Origin: CAYNFH01 sp964396385
GTDB lineage: Bacteria; Armatimonadota; Chthonomonadetes; Chthonomonadales; CAJBBX01
DNA length: 43,742 nt
Assembly: GCA_964396385.1 (NCBI GenBank)
Contig: CAYNFH010000024.1
Span: 1-43,742 of the forward strand
Direction of reading: 5' to 3'
The notes beneath the pieces are model-generated. The model was not told the DNA's origin. It saw only the letters and a program-made list of their open reading frames with translations, and did not search any database. Of this stretch, positions 7,341 to 15,874 are shown piece after piece (position 1 is the stretch's first letter; every line of letters begins with the position of its first letter). The position numbers and the translations under genes are program-made.

Positions 7341-9428
7341 ATGGAGCTGGGATCGAAGGTCCTTACTCAGCACAGAGAGGCGCCGCGGGCTAAACGCGGC
7401 GCCTCTCTAGCCGCGGCGGCGCTCTGCATAGTCGCCGTTATCCTCGCGGCACGCTCCGTGACCTACACCGCCTGGTATCAGGAGTGGATCTACTCCCGGT
7501 GGCCCCTGGAACGCCTCGCGGAGGCCGCCAGCGCGCAGCCAGGCAACGCAATCCTCCTCTACCGCTATGGAGCGGCGCTCAACGCCAAAGGGCGCTATAC
7601 CGATGCGCTTCCGGTCCTGGAGCACGCGGCGGGACTCGAACCGGACAACGCCCGTATTCGTGGCGAATGGTCTACCGCGCAGTTGGCGGGCGGTTACATC
7701 ACGGGCGCGTTTGGGCAGTTGACGGAGTTTGCTCGCACCCATCCGTCCTCCGCCGACGGGCATATGCTGCTGGGACGCTTCTACGTGGCGCAGAGCTCCT
7801 ACGTACGCGCCATCCAGGAGCTGGAGCAGGCGGTCCGGCTGAACCCGCGCCTGGGCGAAGCGTGGTCCCTCCTGGCGGGTGCGCGGCAACAGATGGGCGC
7901 CATCACGCCGGCCCGAGAGGCCGCGCAGCAGGCCGTAATGCTCCGGCCGGATAGCGCGGTCGACCACATGCTCCTGGCGTCGCTGCTGCTCGTCGACGGC
8001 AACCGGTCCAGCACCCGCAGTGAATATGCGAAGGCCGCCGACCTCGCGCCCAACAATCCGGGCTACCTGCGGGAATACGCCCACGTGCTGCTCACGGACG
8101 CAAAGCCGGCGGACCTGGCAGTGGCGGAGCGGCTCACCCGCCGCGCGGTCGCCCTGGATCCGCAGACTCCCGGCGCGCACTATGACCTCGGGAGGGCACT
8201 CGTTCTGGAGGGCAAGACAGAAGTGGCGCTGGGGCCGCTGACTACAGCGGCGACCCTGCTTCCGCCGGGCACCCCGCGCTCTACCCTGGCCGCCAACACC
8301 CCGGATCAGTTCCTGGACCCGCAGCCGGCCCAGGAGCTGGCGCGCGCTTACCGCAAGCTGGGCAGGACCGGTGACGCCGAACGTTGGGAGCGTGCCTATC
8401 TGGTCCGGCGGCAGCAGGTGGACGCGGAGCATCGCCTTGCGGACGCCATTCGGGACCATCCCCAGCAGCCTGAGCTCAGGAGGAAAATGGCGCGGCTGCT
8501 GGCTCGCCGGGGAGACGTAGATGGGGTGGCGAGAAACCTCGCCAGGGCCATGAACAGCGCTCCGGACGCCCCGAAGGTCCTGGTGGAGACCTCCAACGCC
8601 CTCTCGGCCGCGGGCTATGGCCAATCAGCGGTGCCGCTGGCGCGCCGCGCCGTCACATTCAGCTCCGCGAGCCCCGCCGCTTACGAGGCCTGGGGCAACG
8701 GGCTCCTGGCGATGGGCAGAGCTCACGAGGCGGCCACCGAGTTCTCGAAGGCCGCGGGATGGTGGACCGCCAGGCTCCCGCTCTACCGCCGCGCCATCGC
8801 GGACTACTACCGCCAGCGGCGCCTGCACCCCTCCGAAGCGGAGAAGCTGTACCAGCAGGCGCTCGCGCTGGACCGCAGCCGGTCCGGCGTGTCGCACAAC
8901 GTCGATCAGGTGAAGCTGCTGCTCCGCCGCGCGGTGGAGCTCGAACCGGAGAACACCGACTACCGGCGCGCGATGCTCCGCGTTCTGGTACACCGCCATG
9001 AGCTGCCGGAGGCGGAGCGGGCCGCGCGGGACCTGCTGGCGCTCTCGCCGGAGGATGGCCTTGGTAACGCGATGCTGGCGGTGATCCTGCTGGAGAAGTC
9101 CGGTTCCGACCTTGTCCTGCCGGAGGTGGAGGCGCACCTTGCCGCGGCCTCGGAAGACGCCACCGTTCACCCCACCGTCCTCTTTGGGCAGGGAATCGTG
9201 GCTCTTCGCAAAGGCAATGGGCGGGAGGCAGTCCGGCTGCTGCATCGGTCGGCGTCGGAGGATCCGGCGGACATGACCTACTACCAGCTTGCCCAGGCAG
9301 AGCGGATGGCCGGGAATATGGTGGAAGCGGCACGTATCATCCAGGCGCTCGAATCGCGTCGCAGGAGGAACGGGCACGCTATCGCACGGTTAGTACAGGA
9401 GGCAGGAAAGGAAAAGGGGAGAGAATGA
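7341..9428 (+). CDS. Membrane-anchored tetratricopeptide repeat protein
   Basis: A hydrophobic segment (SLAAAALCIVAVILAARSVT, about residues 25-44) is followed by many TPR-type helix pairs across 600 residues. Examples are AILLYRYGAALNAKGRYTDA and HMLLGRFYVAQSSYVRAIQE. TPR arrays act as protein-interaction scaffolds; the segment suggests the array sits on one side of the cytoplasmic membrane. ATG at 7341 is preferred over TTG at 7329, but neither has a good ribosome-binding site. The hairpin at 7374-7408 falls within the N-terminal codons, so the start is uncertain. The stop overlaps the next start (ATGA, 9425-9428), implying translational coupling to the small membrane protein. Its role near the prepilin is unknown. 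Confidence 0.8.
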   Translation: MELGSKVLTQHREAPRAKRGASLAAAALCIVAVILAARSVTYTAWYQEWIYSRWPLERLAEAASAQPGNAILLYRYGAALNAKGRYTDALPVLEHAAGLEPDNARIRGEWSTAQLAGGYITGAFGQLTEFARTHPSSADGHMLLGRFYVAQSSYVRAIQELEQAVRLNPRLGEAWSLLAGARQQMGAITPAREAAQQAVMLRPDSAVDHMLLASLLLVDGNRSSTRSEYAKAADLAPNNPGYLREYAHVLLTDAKPADLAVAERLTRRAVALDPQTPGAHYDLGRALVLEGKTEVALGPLTTAATLLPPGTPRSTLAANTPDQFLDPQPAQELARAYRKLGRTGDAERWERAYLVRRQQVDAEHRLADAIRDHPQQPELRRKMARLLARRGDVDGVARNLARAMNSAPDAPKVLVETSNALSAAGYGQSAVPLARRAVTFSSASPAAYEAWGNGLLAMGRAHEAATEFSKAAGWWTARLPLYRRAIADYYRQRRLHPSEAEKLYQQALALDRSRSGVSHNVDQVKLLLRRAVELEPENTDYRRAMLRVLVHRHELPEAERAARDLLALSPEDGLGNAMLAVILLEKSGSDLVLPEVEAHLAAASEDATVHPTVLFGQGIVALRKGNGREAVRLLHRSASEDPADMTYYQLAQAERMAGNMVEAARIIQALESRRRRNGHAIARLVQEAGKEKGRE
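7374..7408 (+). terminator. 14-bp perfect hairpin after the prepilin gene, inside the start of the TPR gene
   Basis: AGAGAGGCGCCGCG (7374-7387) and CGCGGCGCCTCTCT (7395-7408) pair perfectly around a 7-nt loop. There is no U-tract, so it may be an attenuator or RNA-stability element. It encodes residues about 12-23 of the downstream TPR protein if that gene starts at 7341. Confidence 0.55.
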
Positions 9429-9649
9429 GCCAGAAAGCCAGTCCTGTTTTGATTGTGGTGGCTGCGGTGGCCCTGGTGGCCTTCCTGGGCTTTATGTACA
9501 GACACTTCTTCCCCCCGCTGCCGCCGGACGACACGGCCCACCCGGAGAAGATGCCCGCCTACGCCAAGGCGGCTAAGGAATTCATGAAGAACTACAAACC
9601 GGGCCAGCCGCTGCCGCCCGGCATGCCGGGAGCTCCCGGCGCCAGGTAA
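9425..9649 (+). CDS. Small single-pass membrane protein
   Basis: This 74-residue protein has one membrane segment (VLIVVAAVALVAFLGFMY, about residues 8-25). A Pro-rich tail ending PPGMPGAPGAR follows. The start overlaps the TPR stop codon by 4 bp, so the two are probably made together and may form a complex. The family is not recognised. It ends one base before the 3' end of the AraC-type gene on the other strand. Confidence 0.7.
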   Translation: MSQKASPVLIVVAAVALVAFLGFMYRHFFPPLPPDDTAHPEKMPAYAKAAKEFMKNYKPGQPLPPGMPGAPGAR

Positions 9650-10480
9650 TCACGTCGAGTTGGTATGCATCCGGGAATAGAGGCGCCTGAAAGCGCGCGG
9701 CGTGATTCCCTCGTGCCGCTTGAACAGACGGCGGAAATAGCCCGTGTCGTTGAACCCACAGGCGCGGGCGATCTCGTCGATGTTGCGGTCATCGTCCAGC
9801 AGCAGTTGCCGGGCATAGCGCAGGCGGCACTGGTGGATGGTATCGGTCAGCGTCTGCTCGTACACCTGATGGAAGATCCGGCTGAGGTAGTTCGCATTGC
9901 ACCCGAGCACGTCCGCCACGTCCGCGGGACCGAGCGGCTGATGGAAGTGGCTGCGAATATACGCGTCCGCGCGCGCGGCCAGGCGCGCTGAGGCGCCCTC
10001 CGGCGCGGCACCGGGCCGCCTTGACCGCGCGACCTCGCACAGCATGAGCATCAGCAGCAGGGTGGCGGAGGTAGAATCCAGGACGTCCGACTCCTGATCG
10101 TCCAGGAACCGCCGGAACAGCTCCGTCATGTGATCCTGCCGACTCACCGTCACGTACTGGGCCACCTGGAGCAGGTCCTTGCCGTGCCGCGCGGGCACGT
10201 TCCCCACGCTGAAGTGGAGCCAGTAGAAGGACAGGTCTGCCGAGTACGGGTCCGTACCCCAGTGCCGGCGGCCCGCCCAGAGGATAAGCGACTGGCCGGC
10301 AATAACTTCGAAGCGACGCTGTTCCTCCTGGATACCGAGAACGCCCTTGCGTACGAAGATCAGTTCGTAGGAGTCGAGCTTCCGATCCGGATGGCGGCCC
10401 TCGCCGCGAGAAACAAAGAGCCCACCATTATGCGCCTGGAGTCCCACGTCCGCGTGGATCCTGAGCAGATCCCGTTCCAT
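9650..10480 (-). CDS. AraC-family transcriptional regulator
   Basis: The N-terminal half (about residues 1-160) looks like a cupin-type sensing domain (YELIFVRKGVLGIQEE, then SLILWAGRRHWGTDP). The C-terminal 100 residues carry the double helix-turn-helix of AraC/XylS proteins: LGPADVADVLGCNANYLSRI, and later IDEIARACGFNDTGYFRRLF with KRHEGITPRAFR. AGGGGA lies 8 bp before the ATG. The gene is divergent from the GH127 gene with 44 bp between starts, so it is the obvious candidate regulator of that gene and of the arabinoside operon. The ligand is probably a sugar (inference). Confidence 0.92.
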   Translation of the reverse strand: MERDLLRIHADVGLQAHNGGLFVSRGEGRHPDRKLDSYELIFVRKGVLGIQEEQRRFEVIAGQSLILWAGRRHWGTDPYSADLSFYWLHFSVGNVPARHGKDLLQVAQYVTVSRQDHMTELFRRFLDDQESDVLDSTSATLLLMLMLCEVARSRRPGAAPEGASARLAARADAYIRSHFHQPLGPADVADVLGCNANYLSRIFHQVYEQTLTDTIHQCRLRYARQLLLDDDRNIDEIARACGFNDTGYFRRLFKRHEGITPRAFRRLYSRMHTNST

Positions 10481-10524
10481 TCTGAGCGTCCCCTGATTCT
10501 GTTTGCGGCGCCTACGGACAACTC

Positions 10525-12489
10525 GTGACTATGCTGGATACAACCCGAACTCCCGCATATAACCACCTGGCTGGCGCACCGGAAGCGCCAACCCCGGTCA
10601 TTGTCGACACGTCACGCAGCCCGTTCGCCCGGCTGCGCCCGATTCCCGCGCCCGCGTTCCGCCTCACCGACCGCTTCTGGGCGCCGCGCCTTCGCACCAA
10701 CGCGCAGACCACGCTGCCCGCCCTGTATCGAATGATGGAGGAGAAGGGACGCCTGGATAACTTCCGGCGCGCGGCCGGCAAGAAGGACGTTCCGTTCCAG
10801 GGAGTCTACTACTTCAACGATACGGACGTCTATAAGTGGCTGGAGGCCGCCTGCTGGGCGCTCGCGGCCGGTCCGGAATTGGAGGAGCTCCACCGCTCAG
10901 TCGAAGCCGCCATTGATGTCATAGGCGACGCGCAGGACGCCAGCGGCTATCTGAACACCTACTTCAGCGTAGACCGGGCGGCAGACCGGTGGACTAACTT
11001 CGATCTGCACGAGATGTACTGTGCCGGCCACCTCTTTCAGGCGGCCGTGGCGCACTACCGCGCGACCCGCAGCACGCGCCTGTTGGAGATAGCCCGGCGG
11101 CTGGCGGACCACATCTGCGACCGGTTCGGTCCGGCGGAGCAGGGCAAAGAGCCCCGGCTGGATGCCCATGCCGAAGTCGAGATGGCCCTTGTGGAGCTCT
11201 TTCGCGCCATCGGAAACCCGCGCTACCTCTCCCAGGCGCAGTTCTTCCTCAGCGCGCGGGGCCATGGGCTCTTGGGCCGGCCCTACCGTTACTTCGATCC
11301 GGACTACGCCCAAGACCACTCCCCCTTCCGAGAGCTGGATCGAGTCACCGGCCACGCGGTACGCATGATGTACCTGGACTGCGGCGCAACGGACATCTAC
11401 CTGGAGACGGGAGAATCCGCGCTTAAAGCCGCGCTGGACCGGCAGTGGGCCAACATGACGGAGCGGAAGCTGTACGTCACCGGCAGCGTCGGCGCCTGCG
11501 GAGATGGCGAGGCGTTTGGCCGCGACTACTACCTTCCCAGCTCCAGCGCCTACGCGGAGACCTGCGCCGCTATTGGCTGTTTCATGTGGAACTGGAGGAT
11601 GCTCCTGGCGACGGCCGATGCCCGTCATGCCGACCTCATGGAGCGGATCCTGTACAACGGGCTGCTGGCGGGAGTTTCGCTGGATGGAACTCGCTATTTC
11701 TACGAGAATCCCCTCGCGGACGACGGCAAGCACCGCCGGCAGGACTGGTTCGAGTGCATGTGCTGTCCGCCCAACCTGGCGCGGCTGCTCGCCGCGTTGC
11801 CCGGATACTTCGCTTCCGTCTCGGACGAGGGTGTATGGATACATCTCTACGCGGACGGCGATGCCGCGATCACCCTGCCGGACGGCGAGCGCGTGGAGTG
11901 GACCGTCTCGACGGATTATCCGTGGGACGGACAGATCGAGGTTGCCATTACGGCCGCGCCTCGCCTCGCCTGCTCTTTCCACCTGCGCGTTCCTGGGTGG
12001 GCGGAGGATTGCTCACTTCAGATCTGCGGAAGGCCCTCCGGATTTGCGCTCCAGCCTGGCAGCTACGCCCGGGTAACCCGCGAATGGCGGCGTGGCGATA
12101 CGCTCTCCCTCCACCTTCCCATGCCCATCCGCCGCCTGGTCGGCCACCCGTACGTGGTCGACACCTGCGGCCGAGTGGCCCTCATGCGGGGCCCGCTCGT
12201 CTACTGCGTAGAGCAGGCGGACAATCCGGACGCCGCGGTGCCGGATCTGCGCCTTCCGGCGGGGAACGCGCTGGAGGCGAAGCGCCGGCCGGAGTTGCTG
12301 GGCGGAGTGATGACGCTGGAGGGGGATGCCTGCGCCGTGGACCTATCCGGCTGGAGCCACGCTCTCTACCTGCCGGAGGAAACCGCGCCTCCGTCTCCGC
12401 GCAAACCCGCCCGAATGACCGCCATTCCCTACTACGCCTGGGCCAACCGGACGCCAGGCCCCATGGCCGTATGGATTCCGACCGAGTGA
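10525..12489 (+). CDS. GH127 beta-L-arabinofuranosidase (HypBA1/DUF1680-type)
   Basis: The family member HypBA1 releases L-arabinose from beta-L-arabinofuranosides, notably those on hydroxyproline-rich plant glycoproteins, using a zinc-bound Cys nucleophile. This protein keeps the pattern: Glu345 and Cys347 in YAETCAAIGC, and the FECMCCPPN block with Cys411, Cys413 and Cys414. Cys413 or Cys414 is the likely nucleophile/zinc ligand. The N-terminal LTDRFWAPRLRTNAQTTLPA is also typical, and the length (about 650 residues) fits the family. No signal peptide is evident, suggesting a cytoplasmic enzyme acting on imported oligosaccharides. GTG at 10525 or ATG at 10531 could be the start. The stop codon lies at the edge of repeat element A, and a DapA-family gene follows 79 bp later. 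Confidence 0.92.
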   Translation: MTMLDTTRTPAYNHLAGAPEAPTPVIVDTSRSPFARLRPIPAPAFRLTDRFWAPRLRTNAQTTLPALYRMMEEKGRLDNFRRAAGKKDVPFQGVYYFNDTDVYKWLEAACWALAAGPELEELHRSVEAAIDVIGDAQDASGYLNTYFSVDRAADRWTNFDLHEMYCAGHLFQAAVAHYRATRSTRLLEIARRLADHICDRFGPAEQGKEPRLDAHAEVEMALVELFRAIGNPRYLSQAQFFLSARGHGLLGRPYRYFDPDYAQDHSPFRELDRVTGHAVRMMYLDCGATDIYLETGESALKAALDRQWANMTERKLYVTGSVGACGDGEAFGRDYYLPSSSAYAETCAAIGCFMWNWRMLLATADARHADLMERILYNGLLAGVSLDGTRYFYENPLADDGKHRRQDWFECMCCPPNLARLLAALPGYFASVSDEGVWIHLYADGDAAITLPDGERVEWTVSTDYPWDGQIEVAITAAPRLACSFHLRVPGWAEDCSLQICGRPSGFALQPGSYARVTREWRRGDTLSLHLPMPIRRLVGHPYVVDTCGRVALMRGPLVYCVEQADNPDAAVPDLRLPAGNALEAKRRPELLGGVMTLEGDACAVDLSGWSHALYLPEETAPPSPRKPARMTAIPYYAWANRTPGPMAVWIPTE

Positions 12490-12555
12490 CGGACAACGGA
12501 GGACGGGTGACGGACGGATTCCGTCGGTCCTCCGTCTTCCGTCTTCCGTCCCTCC
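12486..12555. repeat. Element A: tandem-word palindromic repeat between the GH127 and DapA-family genes
   Basis: The left part has GTGACGGAC twice with GGAGGACGG between. The core is GGATTCCG (12516-12523). The right part is TCCGTCT/TCCGTCT words (GTCCTCCGTCTTCCGTC). The reverse complement of the right arm matches the left arm at about 22 of 29 positions. The first TGA of the element is the GH127 stop codon, and it ends 2 bp before the next gene's AAGGAG. Confidence 0.75.
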
Positions 12556-12568
12556 ACAAGGAGCTTCT

Positions 12569-13471
12569 ATGACCACCAACTGGCGCGGAGTCTTTCCCGC
12601 CGTCACCACGCAGTTCACGCGGGATCAGACGCTTGACCTGGAGGCCACCGCCCGCCACCTGGAGATCCTCATCCAGTCCGGCGTAAGCGGGCTGGTCATG
12701 CTGGGCTCGCTCGGTGAGAACACCGCCCTGGAGCCGAACGAGAAGCGCCAGGTCGTCCGCATGGCCAAAGAGGTGAGCGCCGGCCGCGTGCCTGTGCTCA
12801 GCGGCGTCTGCGAGTGCAGCACCGCTCTGGCCCTCCGGTACGCGCAGGATATGGAGCGGATGGGGCTGGATGGGCTCATGGTGCTTCCGGCCATGGTCTA
12901 TAAGGCGGATGCCCGGGAGACCATCGCCCATTTCCGCGCCGTCGCTCGATCCACCGCTCTGCCCATCCTCTGCTACAACAACCCCATCGCCTACGGTGTG
13001 GACATTACGCCGGAAATGTTCGAGGAGCTTGCCGACCAGGAGAACCTTGTCGCCATTAAGGAGTCGTCAGGCGACACCCGCCGCCTGACGGATATCCAGA
13101 ACTGCATAGGGGACCGCTACCGGCTCTTCATCGGCCTGGACGACCTTGCGCTGGAAGGAGTGGCGCTCGGGGCAGAGGGTTGGATAGGCGGCCTCTGCCT
13201 GGCCTTTCCCCGCGAGAACCAGTACCTCTGGAGTCTGATGTCGAGCGGCCGGTGGGACGAGGCGCGCGCGATATACCGCTGGTACATGCCGCTGCTCCAC
13301 CTGGACACGCAGATCAAGTTCGTGCAGTACATCAAGCTGGCCATCCAGGAGTGCGGCCTCGGCGTCGAGTGGGTCCGCGCCCCCCGCCTCCCACTAGAGG
13401 GCGAGGAGCGCGAGCGCGTCCTGGCCATCATCCGCCGCGGCATCCAGACCCGCCCGCAGTTACTTAGCTAA
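12569..13471 (+). CDS. DapA-family class I lyase (dihydrodipicolinate synthase/N-acetylneuraminate lyase superfamily)
   Basis: These TIM-barrel enzymes form a Schiff base with a keto acid. Lys164 in VAIKESSGD is the Schiff-base lysine. Tyr136 in LCYNNP is the catalytic tyrosine. MLGSLGENTALE (about residues 47-58) replaces the usual GTTGE loop. The length (300) is normal. AAGGAG ends 5 bp before the ATG. The GSLGEN loop and the sugar context argue against lysine biosynthesis. Two candidate roles are 2-keto-3-deoxy-L-arabonate dehydratase or aldolase (non-phosphorylative arabinose pathway) and 1-pyrroline-4-hydroxy-2-carboxylate deaminase (hydroxyproline pathway). The sequence alone cannot separate them. 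Possible co-transcription with GH127 runs through element A. Confidence 0.88.
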   Translation: MTTNWRGVFPAVTTQFTRDQTLDLEATARHLEILIQSGVSGLVMLGSLGENTALEPNEKRQVVRMAKEVSAGRVPVLSGVCECSTALALRYAQDMERMGLDGLMVLPAMVYKADARETIAHFRAVARSTALPILCYNNPIAYGVDITPEMFEELADQENLVAIKESSGDTRRLTDIQNCIGDRYRLFIGLDDLALEGVALGAEGWIGGLCLAFPRENQYLWSLMSSGRWDEARAIYRWYMPLLHLDTQIKFVQYIKLAIQECGLGVEWVRAPRLPLEGEERERVLAIIRRGIQTRPQLLS

Positions 13472-13500
13472 ACACCTACTGCTAAGCGAGTCGGTGACAC

Positions 13501-13552
13501 GTGATTGGGAGCGCGAGGCTCCTGCCGAGCTAAGGGAACGGCCGTGGCGGCC
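13501..13552. repeat. Probable dispersed repeat upstream of the S9 peptidase gene
   Basis: GTGATTGGGAGCGCGAGGCT, then CCTGCCGAGC and the palindrome GGCCGTGGCGGCC (13540-13552). It extends the S9 peptidase frame upstream as a non-homologous basic peptide (GARGSCRAKG), a pattern I associate with dispersed GC-rich repeats in related phyla. The first 11 bases (GTGATTGGGAG) recur at 24669-24679, again just after a gene end. Confidence 0.4.
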
Positions 13553-13591
13553 GAGTCTGGCTGCGGCGCCCGGCCCACAAGAACGGAAAAC

Positions 13592-15874
13592 ATGCGTAAC
13601 AGAATCACACTGCTGCTCGCCGCCTTCTTCATTGTTGTCTCGCTTTCGGCGCTGGCCCAGGGTACCGCCGAGGATTACCACAGGGCCGATACCTTCGCCC
13701 AGCGCGTTCGCGGACTGGTGGTGCGCGGGGCGGTCCAGCCGAACTGGATCGGCCGGTCCAACCGCTTCTGGTACCACAACGACCTGCCGGACGGCCGGAG
13801 CGAGTTCGTGCTGGTGGATCCGGAGAAAGGCAGGAAGGAGCCGGCTTTCGACCACGCGCGACTCGCCGCGGCTCTGTCACAGACGCTCGCGGAGCCCGTG
13901 AAGGCGGACCGCCTGCCGGTCGAGCGTATCGCCTTCCTGGAGGAGAGGCCGGCGGTGCTGCTCCTGGTCCGCGGCAACACCTACGAGCTGGATCTCGCAA
14001 GCTACACACTCAAGCCCGTGGAAGGGGAGAACCGGCTTCGTCCCGCAGGGCCGAGCGCGCGAGATCCGGCGCCGGAGCGACCGCGCCGCCGCGGCCGGCC
14101 CTCCGGGGCTTCCCCGGACGGCAAGTGGGTGGCCGCAATCCACGACCATAATGTCTTCCTCAAGAGCGCCGCGGGCGGCGATGAGTCGCCAGTGACCACA
14201 GACGGCAAAGCGGAGGATAGCTACGAGGAGCCGGTCTACTGGTCTCCGGACTCCACCCGGCTAGTCGTCATGAAGACCGTACCGGCCCAGGAGCACAAGG
14301 TCTACGAGGTGGAGTCCTCTCCCACCGACCAGCTCCAGCCGAGGCTGCGGAGCTTCGACTACCTCAAGCCCGGCGACCGCATCGCCCATCCCCGTCCGCA
14401 TCTCATCGAAATAGGCGCCCGGCGAGACATTCCCATCCCTGATGACTTCTTCCCCAACCCGTGGGAGATCACGGAGGTCCACTGGGATCCCGACTCCTCC
14501 CGTTTCACCTTCCTCTATAACCAGCGCGGGCACCAGGTGATGCGCCTCATCGCCGTGGATGGGCGGACCGGCGCGGCCTCCACCGTCATTGACGAGCAGG
14601 CGCAGACCTTCATCGACTGGACCAACAAGGTCTTTCTGCACCGGCTCGATGGTACCCACGAGGCGCTCTGGATGTCCGAGCGGGACGGGTGGTGCCACCT
14701 GTACCTCTACGACACGCGAAGCGGAACGGTTAAGAACCAGATAACGCGCGGGGAGTGGGTAGTGCGGGGTGTGGACCGTGTGGACGACCAGAAGCGGCAG
14801 GTCTGGTTCCGGGCGGGCGGCATCCGGCCTGGCCAGGACCCCTACTACGTCCACTACTGCCGCGTCAACTTCGACGGCTCCGGCCTGACCATCCTCACCT
14901 CCGGCGACGGCACCCACACCGCGCAGTTCTCGCCGGACGGCCGATACCTGGTGGACACCTACTCGCGGGTGGACCTGCCGCCGGTCTCCGAACTACGGCG
15001 TGCCGAGGACGGCGCGAAGGTGATGGACCTGGAGAGGGCGGACGCCTCCGCCCTCCTCGCGACCGGTTGGACCTATCCGGAGCGCTTTGTAGCGAAGGCG
15101 AGGGACGGTAAGACGGACATCTATGGCATTATCGTCAAGCCGACCAACTTCGACCCCTCCCGCAAGTACCCGGTCATCGAGAACATCTATGCCGGACCGC
15201 AGGGCTCCTTCGTCCCCAAGGCCTTCTCACCCCAGATCGGGATGCAGTCGCTTGCCGAGCTCGGCTTTGTCGTCGTGCAGATAGACGGGATGGGTACCAA
15301 CAACCGGTCGAAGGCATTTCAGGAAGTCTGCTGGAAGAACCTGGAGGACGCCGGATTCCCAGACCGCATCCCCTGGATCCGGGCGGCGGCCGCCACCAGG
15401 CCCTATATGGATCTCACGCGCGTGGGCATCTACGGCACCTCGGCCGGCGGACAGAGCTCACTGGCGGGACTCCTTCAGCACGGCGACTTCTACAAGGCTG
15501 GCGTGGCGGACTGCGGCTGCCACGACAACCGCATGGATAAGATCTGGTGGAACGAGCAGTGGATGGGCTGGCCCATCGGCCCGGAATACGCCGCCAACTC
15601 TAACGTGACCATGGCACATAACCTCACCGGCAGACTACTCCTCATGGTGGGAGAGCTGGACACCAACGTGGATCCTGCCAGCACCATGCAGGTGGTGAAC
15701 GCCCTTATAAAGGCGGGCAAGGAGTTCGATCTGCTGGTGGTGCCCGGCTCCAATCACGGGGTGCTCCGCCTGCCCTATTCCCGCCACAAGCTGGAAGACT
15801 TCTTCGTGCGTAATCTCCTGGGCGTCACCCCACCGGACCGCAACGCCGCCCTCGCAGGACTAGTGAGCCAATGA
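13592..15874 (+). CDS. S9 family prolyl oligopeptidase/dipeptidyl peptidase IV-like, secreted
   Basis: S9B enzymes remove X-Pro dipeptides from peptides. The ATG at 13592 begins MRNRITLLLAAFFIVVSLSA, a signal peptide ending LAQ. An open extension back to 13505 is repeat-derived and not used. A beta-propeller (about 50-500) precedes the alpha/beta hydrolase domain. Ser617 is in GIYGTSAGGQ, Asp690 in ELDTNVDP, His722 in GSNHG, giving the expected triad order. The C-terminal NHGVLRLPYSRHKLEDFFVR is typical of the family. The stop overlaps the DUF885 start (ATGA, 15871-15874), so the two are coupled. Next to GH127, a role in trimming Pro/Hyp-rich plant peptides is possible. Confidence 0.9.
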   Translation: MRNRITLLLAAFFIVVSLSALAQGTAEDYHRADTFAQRVRGLVVRGAVQPNWIGRSNRFWYHNDLPDGRSEFVLVDPEKGRKEPAFDHARLAAALSQTLAEPVKADRLPVERIAFLEERPAVLLLVRGNTYELDLASYTLKPVEGENRLRPAGPSARDPAPERPRRRGRPSGASPDGKWVAAIHDHNVFLKSAAGGDESPVTTDGKAEDSYEEPVYWSPDSTRLVVMKTVPAQEHKVYEVESSPTDQLQPRLRSFDYLKPGDRIAHPRPHLIEIGARRDIPIPDDFFPNPWEITEVHWDPDSSRFTFLYNQRGHQVMRLIAVDGRTGAASTVIDEQAQTFIDWTNKVFLHRLDGTHEALWMSERDGWCHLYLYDTRSGTVKNQITRGEWVVRGVDRVDDQKRQVWFRAGGIRPGQDPYYVHYCRVNFDGSGLTILTSGDGTHTAQFSPDGRYLVDTYSRVDLPPVSELRRAEDGAKVMDLERADASALLATGWTYPERFVAKARDGKTDIYGIIVKPTNFDPSRKYPVIENIYAGPQGSFVPKAFSPQIGMQSLAELGFVVVQIDGMGTNNRSKAFQEVCWKNLEDAGFPDRIPWIRAAAATRPYMDLTRVGIYGTSAGGQSSLAGLLQHGDFYKAGVADCGCHDNRMDKIWWNEQWMGWPIGPEYAANSNVTMAHNLTGRLLLMVGELDTNVDPASTMQVVNALIKAGKEFDLLVVPGSNHGVLRLPYSRHKLEDFFVRNLLGVTPPDRNAALAGLVSQ

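Noticed and set aside
10897..11982. A 361-codon minus-strand frame opposite the GH127 gene
   Set aside because: Antisense shadow of a well-supported enzyme; composition is that of a reverse-frame translation and no domain is recognised.
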